DNA of 64,000 nt, taken from contig NZ_JAGINW010000001.1 in assembly GCF_017876405.1 (NCBI RefSeq), positions 7,639,203 to 7,703,202 on the forward strand, written 5' to 3'. Positions 33,737 through 42,189 of the stretch are shown piece by piece; the stretch's first letter is position 1, and every line of letters starts with the position of its first letter. Under the pieces are notes generated by a model. That model saw only the letters and a list, made by a program, of their open reading frames with translations, did no database searches and was not told where the DNA came from. The DNA comes from Kibdelosporangium banguiense. GTDB taxonomy: Bacteria; Actinomycetota; Actinomycetes; Mycobacteriales; Pseudonocardiaceae. The position numbers and the translations under genes were made by a program.

Positions 33737-34588
33737 TCAGGAGCGTCTGGCAAGTACCCAAGGCATGAGTTCTTCGGCCAGCGCACGGCTGTAAGGCTTG
33801 ACGAGCGCCTGTACCTCGGCACACGCCTCCTCGCCGAGGTGCACGTACGCAGCCGTGCTGTTCTCGTCGGTTCTGCGTTCGATCTCCGCGCGGCGGGCCT
33901 CGCCGGAAGGTGTGAAGGTGGGTTCGGCATCCGAGGTGAGCCAGTCGCGCTCGCGCAGTGCGTCGATGCCCTGCTGCCATTCGGCTTCGGACCAGCGCCG
34001 GGTCTTGCGCAGGGTTTCGGCGTCGATCGCACCGGAGGCGGCGTGCGTGATCAAAGCCTCGATGCCGCTGAGTCCGGCCAGGAGCAGGGCGGCGATGTGC
34101 GCGTCGCCGCGGTGTTCACGCAGCAGGGTCTGCGCGTGCCACAACACCACGTGCGGTTGCGTGGGCCACGGCAGCGCGGCGTGCGCGGCGAACAGCGGGC
34201 GCCCGGTGACATCGTCGGCGATTGATTCGGCAGCCTTACGCAAGAGCGTCGCGACGCGCGCCATTTCGGGGGAGTCGACCGCGTCGCCGAGCACGCGGCG
34301 CATGGTCTGGTCGACGGCGGCGTAGCGGGTGGCGAGCATTGCGGCAGGATCGGTGGTGGACCACGCCGCCTGGATCGATTCCCGGACCAGGACCGGGTTG
34401 AAGTTGTAGAAGGTCGCGATGACGACCTTGGCGGGCACGACGCCGAACGCCGCGGAGCGGGACGCGAAGTACCCGGCGTGGTAGGAGAGGCCAAGATCCT
34501 TGTACGCGGCCTGGGCCTCGGGGGAGAAGTAGATCATCCCGTGGATGGGCTCAGCCACTCGCCACGTCTGGCGCGCCGTCTCGATCAT
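33737..34588 (-). CDS. SCO6745 family protein
   Basis: The 283-residue product matches the actinobacterial SCO6745 family: it starts RQTWRVAEPIHGMIYFSPEAQAAYKDLGL and contains GYFASRSAAFGVVPAKVVIATFYNFNPVLV. The C-terminal half has a winged-helix-like element (TLRKTRRWSEAEWQQGIDALRERDWLTSD ... FTPSGEARRAEIERRTDE) and the end helix EVQALVKPYSRALAEELMPW. The function of the family is unknown. It shares a 34-bp divergent promoter gap with the SpoU methyltransferase gene. Confidence 0.88.
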   Translation of the reverse strand: MIETARQTWRVAEPIHGMIYFSPEAQAAYKDLGLSYHAGYFASRSAAFGVVPAKVVIATFYNFNPVLVRESIQAAWSTTDPAAMLATRYAAVDQTMRRVLGDAVDSPEMARVATLLRKAAESIADDVTGRPLFAAHAALPWPTQPHVVLWHAQTLLREHRGDAHIAALLLAGLSGIEALITHAASGAIDAETLRKTRRWSEAEWQQGIDALRERDWLTSDAEPTFTPSGEARRAEIERRTDENSTAAYVHLGEEACAEVQALVKPYSRALAEELMPWVLARRS

Positions 34589-34600
34589 AAGGTCAACTTA
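34589..34600 (-). promoter_or_regulatory. Leaderless-type -10 box for the SCO6745-family gene
   Basis: On the minus strand, TAAGTT is followed by GACCTT and then the ATG at 34588. Confidence 0.6.
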
Positions 34601-34610
34601 CCCTGGCCAG

Positions 34611-34622
34611 TACCCTCTCCGG
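34611..34622 (+). promoter_or_regulatory. Leaderless-type -10 box for the RNA methyltransferase gene
   Basis: TACCCT is followed by six bases and the GTG at 34623. It lies 11 bases from the -10 box of the divergent gene, so the two promoters are packed back to back. Confidence 0.55.
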
Positions 34623-35444
34623 GTGGCTAAGGACATCCGGGTGACATCACGCAATGCCCGGTTTCAGCAATGGCAGGCGGTGCTGACGAACCGGACCAAG
34701 CGTCAGCGGTCCGGTGAGTTCCTCGTGCAGGGCGTACGGCCGATCACGCTCGCGGTGGAGAACAAGTGGCCGATCCGGGCGCTGCTGTACAACACCGACA
34801 CGGCCCTGTCGCGCTGGGCGGTGGACCTGCTCGAGACCGTGGACACGCTTCGGGTCGAAATGGCCCCGGAGCTGCTGCACGAACTGGGGGAGAAGGCGGA
34901 CAGGACGCCGGAGCTGATCGCGGTGGTCGGCCTGCAGCCGGATGATCTGTCCAGATTGGACATCCGGGGCGACTTCCTCGGCCTGGCCTTCGACCGGCCG
35001 AGCAGCCCGGGGAACGTGGGTTCGCTCGTCCGGTCGGTCGACGCCTTCGGTGGCCATGGCGTGATCGTCACCGGCCACGCGGCAGATCCCTACGACCCCA
35101 AGGCCGTCCGGAGCAGCACGGGATCGCTGTTCTCGACTCCGGTCGTGCGTGTGCCGTCCCATCGGGACGTGCTCGACTGGGTCGGCAGCGTCCGGCAGAA
35201 CGGATCCCCGCTGAAAGTCGTGGGGACCGACGAACACGGCGACCTGGCCGTCACCGACTACGACTTCACGGCACCGACTCTGATCGTGATCGGCAACGAG
35301 ACGACAGGCCTGAGCGCGGGCTGGCGTGAGGCGTGCGATCACATGCTCAGCATTCCGATGTCCGGCTCGGCCAGTTCGCTGAACGCCGCGAACGCGGGCA
35401 CAGTCGTGCTGTACGAGGCAGCCCGGCAACGGCAGCGAATGTAA
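34623..35444 (+). CDS. TrmH/SpoU family RNA methyltransferase
   Basis: The 273-residue product has an N-terminal substrate-binding segment (SRNARFQQWQAVLTNRTKRQRSGEFLVQGVRP) and the SPOUT knot motifs: FDRPSSPGNVGSLVRSVDAFG, LIVIGNETTGLSAGW and IPMSGSASSLNAANAGTVVLYE. These enzymes 2'-O-methylate rRNA or tRNA using SAM. I chose the GTG at 34623; an in-frame GTG 18 bases later is possible. The specific RNA is unknown. Confidence 0.9.
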   Translation: MAKDIRVTSRNARFQQWQAVLTNRTKRQRSGEFLVQGVRPITLAVENKWPIRALLYNTDTALSRWAVDLLETVDTLRVEMAPELLHELGEKADRTPELIAVVGLQPDDLSRLDIRGDFLGLAFDRPSSPGNVGSLVRSVDAFGGHGVIVTGHAADPYDPKAVRSSTGSLFSTPVVRVPSHRDVLDWVGSVRQNGSPLKVVGTDEHGDLAVTDYDFTAPTLIVIGNETTGLSAGWREACDHMLSIPMSGSASSLNAANAGTVVLYEAARQRQRM

Positions 35445-35450
35445 CTTGAG

Positions 35451-35915
35451 TCACACCTTGCTGGCGTAGCGGATCAGGCCCTCGGCCAGCCGGGCGCGGT
35501 TGGCCTCGATGGCCGCGGCCGGTCTGGCCGGCGCTGAGGTCTGGCTGGTGAGGGCCTCGGTGACGAACCGGGCGACGGTCTGCGGCTCGGGCACGGGGTC
35601 GTTGCCGCCGAGCCGGGCCACCACCATGGGCTGTTCACCCGGATCGGTCTCCACCGACACCACCCAGCCGGTGCGTTCGCCCCAGACGAGCATCAGATCC
35701 CGGCCGGGACGGCCCGGCCAGCGGCGGGCCAGCGCGAGATATGCGGTGGCCGTATCGCTGATTTCGAAAGTCGTCCCTTCGGGTGGAACACCGATCGCCT
35801 CGGCGACGGCACGTAAATATCCGGCCAGGCCACGGGACAAATCCCGGATCGCCTCATCGGCCGAGAACTGCACGCTGGACGAGTACTGGGAGAACACGCC
35901 TTGCTCGTCGGACAT
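35451..35915 (-). CDS. DUF6292 family protein
   Basis: The 154-residue product has the DUF6292 core: GLAGYLRAVAEAIGVPPEGTTFEISDTATAYLALARRWPGRPGRDLMLVWGERTGWVVSVETD. This family is nearly confined to Pseudonocardiales-type actinobacteria and has no known function. The ATG at 35915 with GGAG upstream is preferred over the longer frame. It is convergent with the RNA methyltransferase gene, six bases away. Confidence 0.85.
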   Translation of the reverse strand: MSDEQGVFSQYSSSVQFSADEAIRDLSRGLAGYLRAVAEAIGVPPEGTTFEISDTATAYLALARRWPGRPGRDLMLVWGERTGWVVSVETDPGEQPMVVARLGGNDPVPEPQTVARFVTEALTSQTSAPARPAAAIEANRARLAEGLIRYASKV

Positions 35916-36201
35916 CCGGCTCCATTCTCCGGCCGCGCTGGTCCTGGGCACCTGGCCGGCCGATCGACCCTACCTCACATCCGGTGAACCACACGGGATC
36001 GACAGGTTTCGTTCAGCGGACTCATGGAAACATGGCGTAGGGTCGGATTCATCGACGGCCACCCGCACGCCAGCGGCAGGGCCTTGAATCCTCGACGCGC
36101 ACCGCGCCGGTCTATGAAAGCCCATGCCGCGGTTCGCTCTCCGCGGCCGGTGCCCCTCGGTCGCTGCCCCCAGGCCGTCCCATAGACCGAGACGAGTGCG
36201 C

Positions 36202-37140
36202 ATGACCACAGCCGCCCCTGCCCGGGCGATGCCCAAACCGATCCTGTCCGGCAAGGCCTCCCGCGCCGAGCTGGTGACCATCCGGGCCTTTCTGATCATT
36301 CCGTTCGTGGCGCTGCTGGCGGCGGTGCCGCTGGTGTGGGGCTGGGGCATCAGCTGGGTCGACGTGACCATCGCGGCTGTGTTCTATGTGGTCTCATCGC
36401 TCGGGATCACCGTGGGATATCACAGGTATTTCACACACGGCGCCTTCAAGGCCAATCGTCCACTGAGGATCGCGCTGGCCATCGCGGGCAGCCTCGCCGC
36501 CCAGGGTCCGGTCATCGGGTGGGTCGCCGACCACCGCCGTCACCACGCGTTCTCCGACCGGGAAGGCGATCCACACTCGCCGTGGCTGTTCGGCACGTCG
36601 CCTTTGGCTCTGGCCAAGGGTTTCTGGCACGCGCACATGGGCTGGCTGTTCGGCCGTGACCGCACCAACATCGACCGCTTCGCCCCGGATCTGGCCGCGG
36701 ACCCGGCGATCCGGTTCGTCGACCGGCTGTTCCCGTTGTGGGTCACGCTGAGTGTGGTCCTGCCCGCGGTGCTCGGCGGGGTGATCACGTTGTCATGGTG
36801 GGGCGCGCTGACCGGATTCCTCTGGGCCGGGCTGGCGCGGGTGGCGTTCCAGCACCACGTCACCTGGTCGGTGAACTCCGTCTGCCACATGATCGGCGAC
36901 CGGCCGTTCACCAGCCGGGACAAGTCGGCCAACTTCTGGCCGCTGGCGATCCTCTCAATGGGGGAGTCGTGGCACAACACCCACCACGCCGACCCCACGT
37001 CGGCCCGGCACGGTGTCCTACGTGGACAGATCGACATCTCCGCCCGGCTGATCTGGCTGCTGGAGAAGGCGGGCTGGGCGTGGAACGTCCGCTGGCCCAC
37101 GGCTCAGCGCCTGGCCAGGCTGGCCAAGCCCGCCGACTGA
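36202..37140 (+). CDS. Acyl-CoA/fatty-acid delta-9 desaturase
   Basis: The 312-residue membrane protein has the three histidine boxes of diiron desaturases: GYHRYFTHGAF, DHRRHHAFSD and WHNTHHADP, with hydrophobic segments around them in the usual order. It should introduce a double bond into membrane fatty acids. It stands alone between two divergent or unrelated genes. I chose the ATG at 36202 because the family starts just before the first membrane segment. Confidence 0.92.
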   Translation: MTTAAPARAMPKPILSGKASRAELVTIRAFLIIPFVALLAAVPLVWGWGISWVDVTIAAVFYVVSSLGITVGYHRYFTHGAFKANRPLRIALAIAGSLAAQGPVIGWVADHRRHHAFSDREGDPHSPWLFGTSPLALAKGFWHAHMGWLFGRDRTNIDRFAPDLAADPAIRFVDRLFPLWVTLSVVLPAVLGGVITLSWWGALTGFLWAGLARVAFQHHVTWSVNSVCHMIGDRPFTSRDKSANFWPLAILSMGESWHNTHHADPTSARHGVLRGQIDISARLIWLLEKAGWAWNVRWPTAQRLARLAKPAD

Positions 37141-37350
37141 CCTCAGTGCAGGGCCGAATGCCGCAAGTGCTCGCCGCTCAACGGACGCAGGCCGGTCACA
37201 TCGGTGGCTGAAACCGTACGAAAGTACGTTGTCCCCTCGCGCATCCGGGACAAATAATCGCCGTGACCTGCTAGGGCAAGCTCATCCGACCATTAGGGAC
37301 ACCATCGAGGGCTGGTGTCTCCAATGGCCCCTGCGCCTGAGGAGCTGTGG

Positions 37351-39183
37351 ATGCGTCTGGAAACCCTGCCTGCGAGACTTCTCGGATTAGGACTGGCCGC
37401 GGCAGCGGCCTTGGCGGCCGCCGTGGCCGCGCCGGCGGTCGCGACCGCCGCACCACCCCCGATCATCGGGGCGAACGCACCGAACAAGATTCAGGACAGC
37501 TACGTCGTCGTGCTGAAGGACAACGCGATGGCGCGCAGCGCGGTCAGTGGCCATGCCGACGCACTCGCCGCACGTTACGGCGGCAAGGTCGGATTCGTGT
37601 ACCGGGCCGCGCTCAAGGGCTTCTCAGTCACGATGTCGGCCGAGCAGGCCCGCAAGATCGCCGCCGACCCAGCCGTGTCCTATGTGGAGCAGGACCGCAC
37701 GGTCAGCGTGCTGACCGACCAGCCGAACCCGCCGTCGTGGGGCCTGGACCGGGTGGACCAGGCAGACCTCCCGCTCAACCAGAACTACAGCTATTCAGCG
37801 GAAGCCGCGAACGTCACCGCGTATGTGATCGACACCGGCATCAACTACGACCACACCGACTTCGGCGGCCGTGCGACCTTCGGCTTCGACGCGTTCACCG
37901 ACGGCCGCCAAGGCAAGGACTGCCACGGTCACGGCACACACGTCAGCGGAACCGTCGGCGGCAACACGTTCGGCCTGGCCAAGAAGGTCAAGCTGAAGGC
38001 TGTCCGCGTGCTCAACTGCCAGGGCGGTGGCTCGATCACCACCGAGGCGGCGGGCGTCGACTGGGTCACCGCGAACGCCGTGCTCCCGGCCGTGGCGAAC
38101 ATGAGCCTCTACACCGGCGTGAAGAACGAGCCGAGCCGCGTGCTCGACGACGCCGTACGCGCCTCGATCGGTGTCGGTGTCTCGTATGTGGTCGCGGCAG
38201 GCAACTTCAACGACGACTCGTGTGCGTACTCGCCACAGCGCGTCACCGAGACCATCAACGTCGCCGCGACCGCCCGGACAGACGCGCGTGCGTCGTTCTC
38301 CAGCTTCGGCACATGCACCGACATCTTCGCCCCCGGCCAGGACATCATCTCGGCCTCGTACAGCAACAACAGCGGCTCCGCCACCATGAGCGGCACCTCG
38401 ATGGCGTCACCACACGTCGCCGGCGCGGTCGCCCTCTACCTGTCGGACAACCCCGCCAAGACCCCGGCCGAAGTGCACAGCGCGATCCTCGCCCAGGCCA
38501 CCCCCAACAAGGTGACCAACCCCGGCGCAGGCACCCCGAACCGTCTGCTGCGCGTCAACGGCACCGGCATCCCAGGCGTCTCGGTCACGAACCCAGGCGC
38601 CCAGACCACCGCCGTCGGCGGAACCGCGAACCTGCAACTGTCCGCGTCCGGCGGCACAACGCCCTACACCTGGTCGGCGACAGGCCTCCCGCCCGGCCTC
38701 TCGATCGGCGCCTCCACCGGCCTGATCTCCGGCACAGCAACCACCGCCGGCACATACAACGTGACCGCAACAGCAACCGCGACCGCCGGCGGCGCAGGCT
38801 CAGCCTCATTCGTCTGGACAGTCGGCACAACCCCGACCTGCGCCCCACAGACCAACGCAACCGACGTCCCAATCCCTGACCTCAGCACAGTGACGAGTTC
38901 TGTCACCTTCTCCGGCTGCACAGGCAACGCGTCGGCCACCAGCACTGCCGAGGTCCACATCAAGCACACCTGGCGTGGCGACCTCGTCATCGACCTCGTC
39001 GCCCCCGACGGAACCGCCTACCGCCTGAAGAACTCCAGCTCCTCAGACAGCGCCGACAACGTCGACCAGACCTACACAACCAACCTCTCCACCGAAACCC
39101 GCAACGGAACCTGGCAACTACGGGTGCAAGACGTAGCCCGCCAGGACACCGGGACCATCGACACCTGGACCCTGACCCTCTGA
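37351..39183 (+). CDS. Secreted subtilisin-like protease (S8) with P-domain
   Basis: The 610-residue preproprotein starts at the ATG at 37351 with GAGGAG upstream. A signal peptide and an I9 inhibitor propeptide (DSYVVVLKDN ... YVEQDRTV) precede an S8 domain with Asp161 (VIDTG), His194 (HGHGTHVSG) and Ser350 (GTSMASPHVAG), of the proteinase K/aqualysin type. Then come an Ig-like putative domain (YTWSATGLPPGLSI ... GLISGTATTAGTY) and a proprotein-convertase P-domain (HIKHTWRGDLVIDLVAPDGT ... NGTWQLRVQD) at the C-terminus. It acts outside the cell on proteins. A hairpin ends the gene. Confidence 0.94.
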   Translation: MRLETLPARLLGLGLAAAAALAAAVAAPAVATAAPPPIIGANAPNKIQDSYVVVLKDNAMARSAVSGHADALAARYGGKVGFVYRAALKGFSVTMSAEQARKIAADPAVSYVEQDRTVSVLTDQPNPPSWGLDRVDQADLPLNQNYSYSAEAANVTAYVIDTGINYDHTDFGGRATFGFDAFTDGRQGKDCHGHGTHVSGTVGGNTFGLAKKVKLKAVRVLNCQGGGSITTEAAGVDWVTANAVLPAVANMSLYTGVKNEPSRVLDDAVRASIGVGVSYVVAAGNFNDDSCAYSPQRVTETINVAATARTDARASFSSFGTCTDIFAPGQDIISASYSNNSGSATMSGTSMASPHVAGAVALYLSDNPAKTPAEVHSAILAQATPNKVTNPGAGTPNRLLRVNGTGIPGVSVTNPGAQTTAVGGTANLQLSASGGTTPYTWSATGLPPGLSIGASTGLISGTATTAGTYNVTATATATAGGAGSASFVWTVGTTPTCAPQTNATDVPIPDLSTVTSSVTFSGCTGNASATSTAEVHIKHTWRGDLVIDLVAPDGTAYRLKNSSSSDSADNVDQTYTTNLSTETRNGTWQLRVQDVARQDTGTIDTWTLTL

Positions 39184-39200
39184 CCCCCTGAAGAAAAGCC

Positions 39201-39236
39201 GTGGCGCCACTCGGGATTGTTTCCCGGGTGGCGCCA
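39201..39236 (+). terminator. Hairpin terminator after the S8 protease
   Basis: GTGGCGCCACTCGGGA and TCCCGGGTGGCGCCAC pair with one G-T wobble around a short loop, 17 bases after the stop codon. The GTGGCGCCAC arm is also self-complementary. Confidence 0.75.
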
Positions 39237-39404
39237 CTCCACACTGTGGACGACCGTCCATAGTCGATCTTTGCCGCCCTGTTTCTGTCAGCCCCCGCCG
39301 GTAGAATGGATTTCGGGGGCCGAGGCCCGCCCGGCATGCCACTCAGTCAGTCCCGGCACAGAGGATCTGTCCACATCCGGCTGCCATAACCGGGCCGATG
39401 GCTG

Positions 39405-40007
39405 CTACTGAGCCAGCCAGTCCTGGGCGGCGCGGAGGGCGTCCATTGTTATCTGGTGGCCGCCGCCGTGGCGGTGGGTGGTGACCTGGGCGGAACGTTC
39501 CCGTAGTTTTGTTATCAGGTCCTCGGTGGATTTGAGGGGTGCCATGGGGTCGGTGGCGCCGTTGGACAGGAAAACCCTTGTGCCGCTTAGGTCCAGGGCT
39601 GGTGGGTTGGGGACTGGCATCATCGCGGCGAAAGCGGCGACCTCGGTCAATGCGTCCGGGCGGAGCAGGGCCACCGCGGCGGCGATGTTGGCGCCGTTGG
39701 AGAAGCCGACCGCTATGGTCCGGCGGCCGGTGAGGTCGTACTTCTTGGTTGCCTCGATGATGAAGTCGGCGAGTTGGTTGGCGCGCAGCACAACGTCTTC
39801 GTAGTCGAAGACGCCTTCCTGGAGCCGGCGGAACCAGCGGGCCATGCCGTGCTCGCTCACCTGACCGGCTGGGGCGAGCATGGTTGAGCCTGGGCTCAGT
39901 TGCGCGCCGAGGCCGACCAGGTCGTCCGGGCTGCCGCCCGTGCCGTGCAGTAGCACGAGCACGGGCTTGGCCGGATCTCCTTGGATCAGGCGGTGTTCGA
40001 AGGTCAT
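39405..40007 (-). CDS. Alpha/beta hydrolase (carboxylesterase/phospholipase type)
   Basis: The 200-residue product reads VLVLLHGTGGSPDDLVGLGAQL, then IAVGFSNGANIAAAVALL with the nucleophile serine in G-F-S-N-G, VFLSNGATDPMAP with the aspartate, and HGGGHQIT with the histidine. This is the small esterase family often found beside ring-cleaving dioxygenase-like genes. Its ATG at 40007 overlaps the stop of the dioxygenase gene (ATGA), so the two are co-translated. Confidence 0.9.
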   Translation of the reverse strand: MTFEHRLIQGDPAKPVLVLLHGTGGSPDDLVGLGAQLSPGSTMLAPAGQVSEHGMARWFRRLQEGVFDYEDVVLRANQLADFIIEATKKYDLTGRRTIAVGFSNGANIAAAVALLRPDALTEVAAFAAMMPVPNPPALDLSGTRVFLSNGATDPMAPLKSTEDLITKLRERSAQVTTHRHGGGHQITMDALRAAQDWLAQ

Positions 40008-40990
40008 CGGCCGGCCGCCAGATGATCCGCGACCGCGGGGTTGTTCTCGTCGGGCAGGTTGAGCTTGGCCAGGCCCGCTTTGATCTCGTCGCGGTTGGGC
40101 TCCAGCCAGGGCGGCAGCTTCAGTGCACGGCCGAGTTCGAGCAACGGTTCGTCCACTGTGAACCCGATGTCGTCGGTGGCCACTTCGAGCAGAGTGCCGC
40201 CCGGCTCCCGGAAGTAGATCGAGTGGAAGTACTGACGGTCCAAAATAGACGTCACTCGCACGCCCTCGCTCAGTAACTCCTCGCGCCAGGCGTGCTGAGT
40301 CGCATCGTCCGGCACGCGCCACGCCACGTGGTGCACAGTACCGCCCGCGACAAGGCCCTTCGGCGCGTCGGGCGTGACCAGGACGTCCACCAGCGCGCCA
40401 GGACCGCCCTCGCCCGCGGCGAACCGCAGCCGGTTGCCTTCCTGGTTCTGGAATCGCAGGCCGAGGCCGTCCACCAGCATTCCTGAAGTCGCGTCCTCCT
40501 GCGACACCGACAGCGTGACTGAGTGCAGGCCGCGGATTGCGTGCTCACCCGGGACCAACGGCGTGTCCCATGGGTTGCGCGGGTCCTGCAGCTTGTGTGC
40601 GACTAGAGCGATCTTCAGGCCGTCCGGGTCGAGGAACGTGAGTGAGTCTTCCTCGTCGCGGTTGGTGATCCGGCTCGTGGTGACGCCGACGCCCGCCAGG
40701 TGCTGCTGCCACCAGCCGATGGAGTTCGCCGGGATGGAGAACGCGGTTGTGGTGGCCTGACCTGTGCCGTGCCGGCCGGGGGTGACGTCCTTCCAGGGGA
40801 AGAAGGTCATGATCGTGCCGGGGCGGCCGGCCTCGTCGCCGTAGTAGAGGTGGTACGTGCCCGGGTCGTCGAAGTTGATCGTGGTCTTGACCAGGCGGAG
40901 GCCGAGCGTGCGGGCGTAGAAGTCGACGTTGCGCTGCGGGTCCCCGGCGATGGCCGTGACGTGGTGGAGCCCTTCTGTCCTGATTGCCAT
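40004..40990 (-). CDS. Ring-cleaving dioxygenase-like glyoxalase (MhqO type)
   Basis: The 328-residue product has two vicinal-oxygen-chelate halves: GLHHVTAIAGDPQRNVDFYARTLGLRLVK at the start and GLHSVTLSVSQ plus TVHHVAWRVPDD later, with metal-ligand histidines and a glutamate in GGTLLEVATDD. Proteins like this, MhqO and relatives, are induced by quinones and work with an esterase. With the downstream hydrolase and the divergent MarR gene, the set resembles the Bacillus mhq quinone-detoxification operon. Confidence 0.92.
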   Translation of the reverse strand: MAIRTEGLHHVTAIAGDPQRNVDFYARTLGLRLVKTTINFDDPGTYHLYYGDEAGRPGTIMTFFPWKDVTPGRHGTGQATTTAFSIPANSIGWWQQHLAGVGVTTSRITNRDEEDSLTFLDPDGLKIALVAHKLQDPRNPWDTPLVPGEHAIRGLHSVTLSVSQEDATSGMLVDGLGLRFQNQEGNRLRFAAGEGGPGALVDVLVTPDAPKGLVAGGTVHHVAWRVPDDATQHAWREELLSEGVRVTSILDRQYFHSIYFREPGGTLLEVATDDIGFTVDEPLLELGRALKLPPWLEPNRDEIKAGLAKLNLPDENNPAVADHLAAGR

Positions 40991-41034
40991 GACTGCCTCC
41001 TGCTCGGTCTCGTCAAGAATCTATCCTGGAAACC

Positions 41035-41048
41035 TCTTGCGAGCAAGA
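41035..41048. promoter_or_regulatory. MarR-type operator candidate
   Basis: TCTTGC-GA-GCAAGA is a perfect inverted repeat in the 87-bp gap between the divergent dioxygenase and MarR genes, the usual place for a MarR binding site. Confidence 0.65.
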
Positions 41049-41065
41049 TATATTCCGGCAAGGGG

Positions 41066-41077
41066 TATGCTGCCCGG
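41066..41077 (+). promoter_or_regulatory. Leaderless-type -10 box for the MarR gene
   Basis: TATGCT is followed by GCCCGG and then the GTG at 41078. Confidence 0.65.
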
Positions 41078-41527
41078 GTGAGCAGTTCTGACGACGAGAT
41101 CGTGACCTGGTGGGGCCTGGTCATCGAGGGGTACCAGGCGACCCAGGAACGGTTGCTGGCCGAGATCGCCGGCCGCCTCGGCCTGGCGCCCGGCCCGTTC
41201 GACATCCTGCTCCGGCTGCTGCGTTCACCCGGTCACCGGCTGCCGATGACCCGCCTGGCCAGGGAGGCTGCCCTCAGCAGCGGCGGCTTCACCAAAGTCG
41301 CCGACCGGATGACCCAGGCGGGCCTGATCCGCCGGGAGCCCAGCGAGACGGACCGCCGGGTCACCCACGCCGTGCTGACCGACCACGGCCGGGAAACGGC
41401 CGAGAAGGCACGCGAGATCACCGCCGAAGTGCTGCGCGAACGAGTGCTTGCCCCGCTCGGCGAAAAAGGCGCGACAGATCTAGCCGAGGCTATGCGCGTC
41501 CTGCGTGACCTCAGTGACCCCGGCTGA
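41078..41527 (+). CDS. MarR family regulator
   Basis: The 149-residue product has a winged helix (HRLPMTRLAREAALSSGGFTKVADRMTQAGLIRREPSETDRRVTHAVLTDHG) flanked by dimerisation helices, the standard MarR layout. It is divergent from the dioxygenase/esterase pair and probably represses it until a phenolic or quinone ligand, or a thiol modification, relieves repression. The only histidines and no cysteines in the core suggest ligand binding over thiol sensing. Its end overlaps the convergent MBL gene by 17 bases. Confidence 0.9.
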   Translation: MSSSDDEIVTWWGLVIEGYQATQERLLAEIAGRLGLAPGPFDILLRLLRSPGHRLPMTRLAREAALSSGGFTKVADRMTQAGLIRREPSETDRRVTHAVLTDHGRETAEKAREITAEVLRERVLAPLGEKGATDLAEAMRVLRDLSDPG

Positions 41528-42137
41528 TCCACTCCTCCAGGTGCGGCGCCTCGTCGCCAATGGTCGTGTCCCCGCCATGTCCCGTGTGTACGACGGTGTC
41601 CGCGGGCAGGGTGAGCAGCCGCGTCCGGATGGACTCGACAATGACCCCGAAGTCGGAGTGCGACCGCCCGGTGGCGCCCGGCCCGCCCTGGAACAGGGTG
41701 TCGCCAGTGAACAGCGCCTTCAGTTCGGGCGCGTAGAAGCAGCAGGCGCCCGGCGCGTGCCCAGGCGTGTGCAGAACCTCGAGCGTGACGCCTCCGACCT
41801 CGATGGTCTGCCCGTCGGCGAGCTCTCCGTCGGCGCGGGTCCCGGGATGCGTCAACTCCCACAGGACCTGGTCGGCCGGATGCAGCAGCACAGGCGCTCC
41901 CGTGGCCTTCGCCAGCTCCGGCGCCACCCGCACATGATCGTCATGGGCGTGTGTCGCCAGGATCGCCTTCACCGTCCGGCCGTCCACGATCTCAAGGATC
42001 GCCGCCACGTCGTGCGGCGCGTCGATGACAACACACTCGGAGTCGTCTCCGACGACCCAGACATTGTTGTCCACATCGAAGGTCTGCCCGTCCAGGCTGA
42101 ACGTGCCGGACGTGACCCCGTGGCCGATCCTCGCCAT
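41511..42137 (-). CDS. MBL-fold metallo-hydrolase (glyoxalase II-like)
   Basis: The 208-residue product has the metallo-beta-lactamase metal motif ATHAHDDHV, then TPGHAPGACCFY, LFTGDTLFQGGPG and VVHTGHGGDTTIG, in the order seen in small glyoxalase II-like or persulfide-dioxygenase-like hydrolases. It binds two metal ions. ATG at 42137; a GTG one codon upstream is possible. It is followed on the same strand by nothing and preceded by the MFS exporter gene 52 bases upstream, so the two may be co-transcribed. Confidence 0.9.
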   Translation of the reverse strand: MARIGHGVTSGTFSLDGQTFDVDNNVWVVGDDSECVVIDAPHDVAAILEIVDGRTVKAILATHAHDDHVRVAPELAKATGAPVLLHPADQVLWELTHPGTRADGELADGQTIEVGGVTLEVLHTPGHAPGACCFYAPELKALFTGDTLFQGGPGATGRSHSDFGVIVESIRTRLLTLPADTVVHTGHGGDTTIGDEAPHLEEWISRGH

Positions 42138-42189
42138 CACCGCACCCTTCCGCGAAACATCAAGTCCCCGCAGCGTACGGCCAGCTTTG

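Noticed and set aside
37141..37350. Riboswitch (ydaO/c-di-AMP type) before the S8 protease
   Set aside because: Only a small CGTAC-GAAA-GTACG hairpin is visible at 37215-37228; the conserved riboswitch core is not present.
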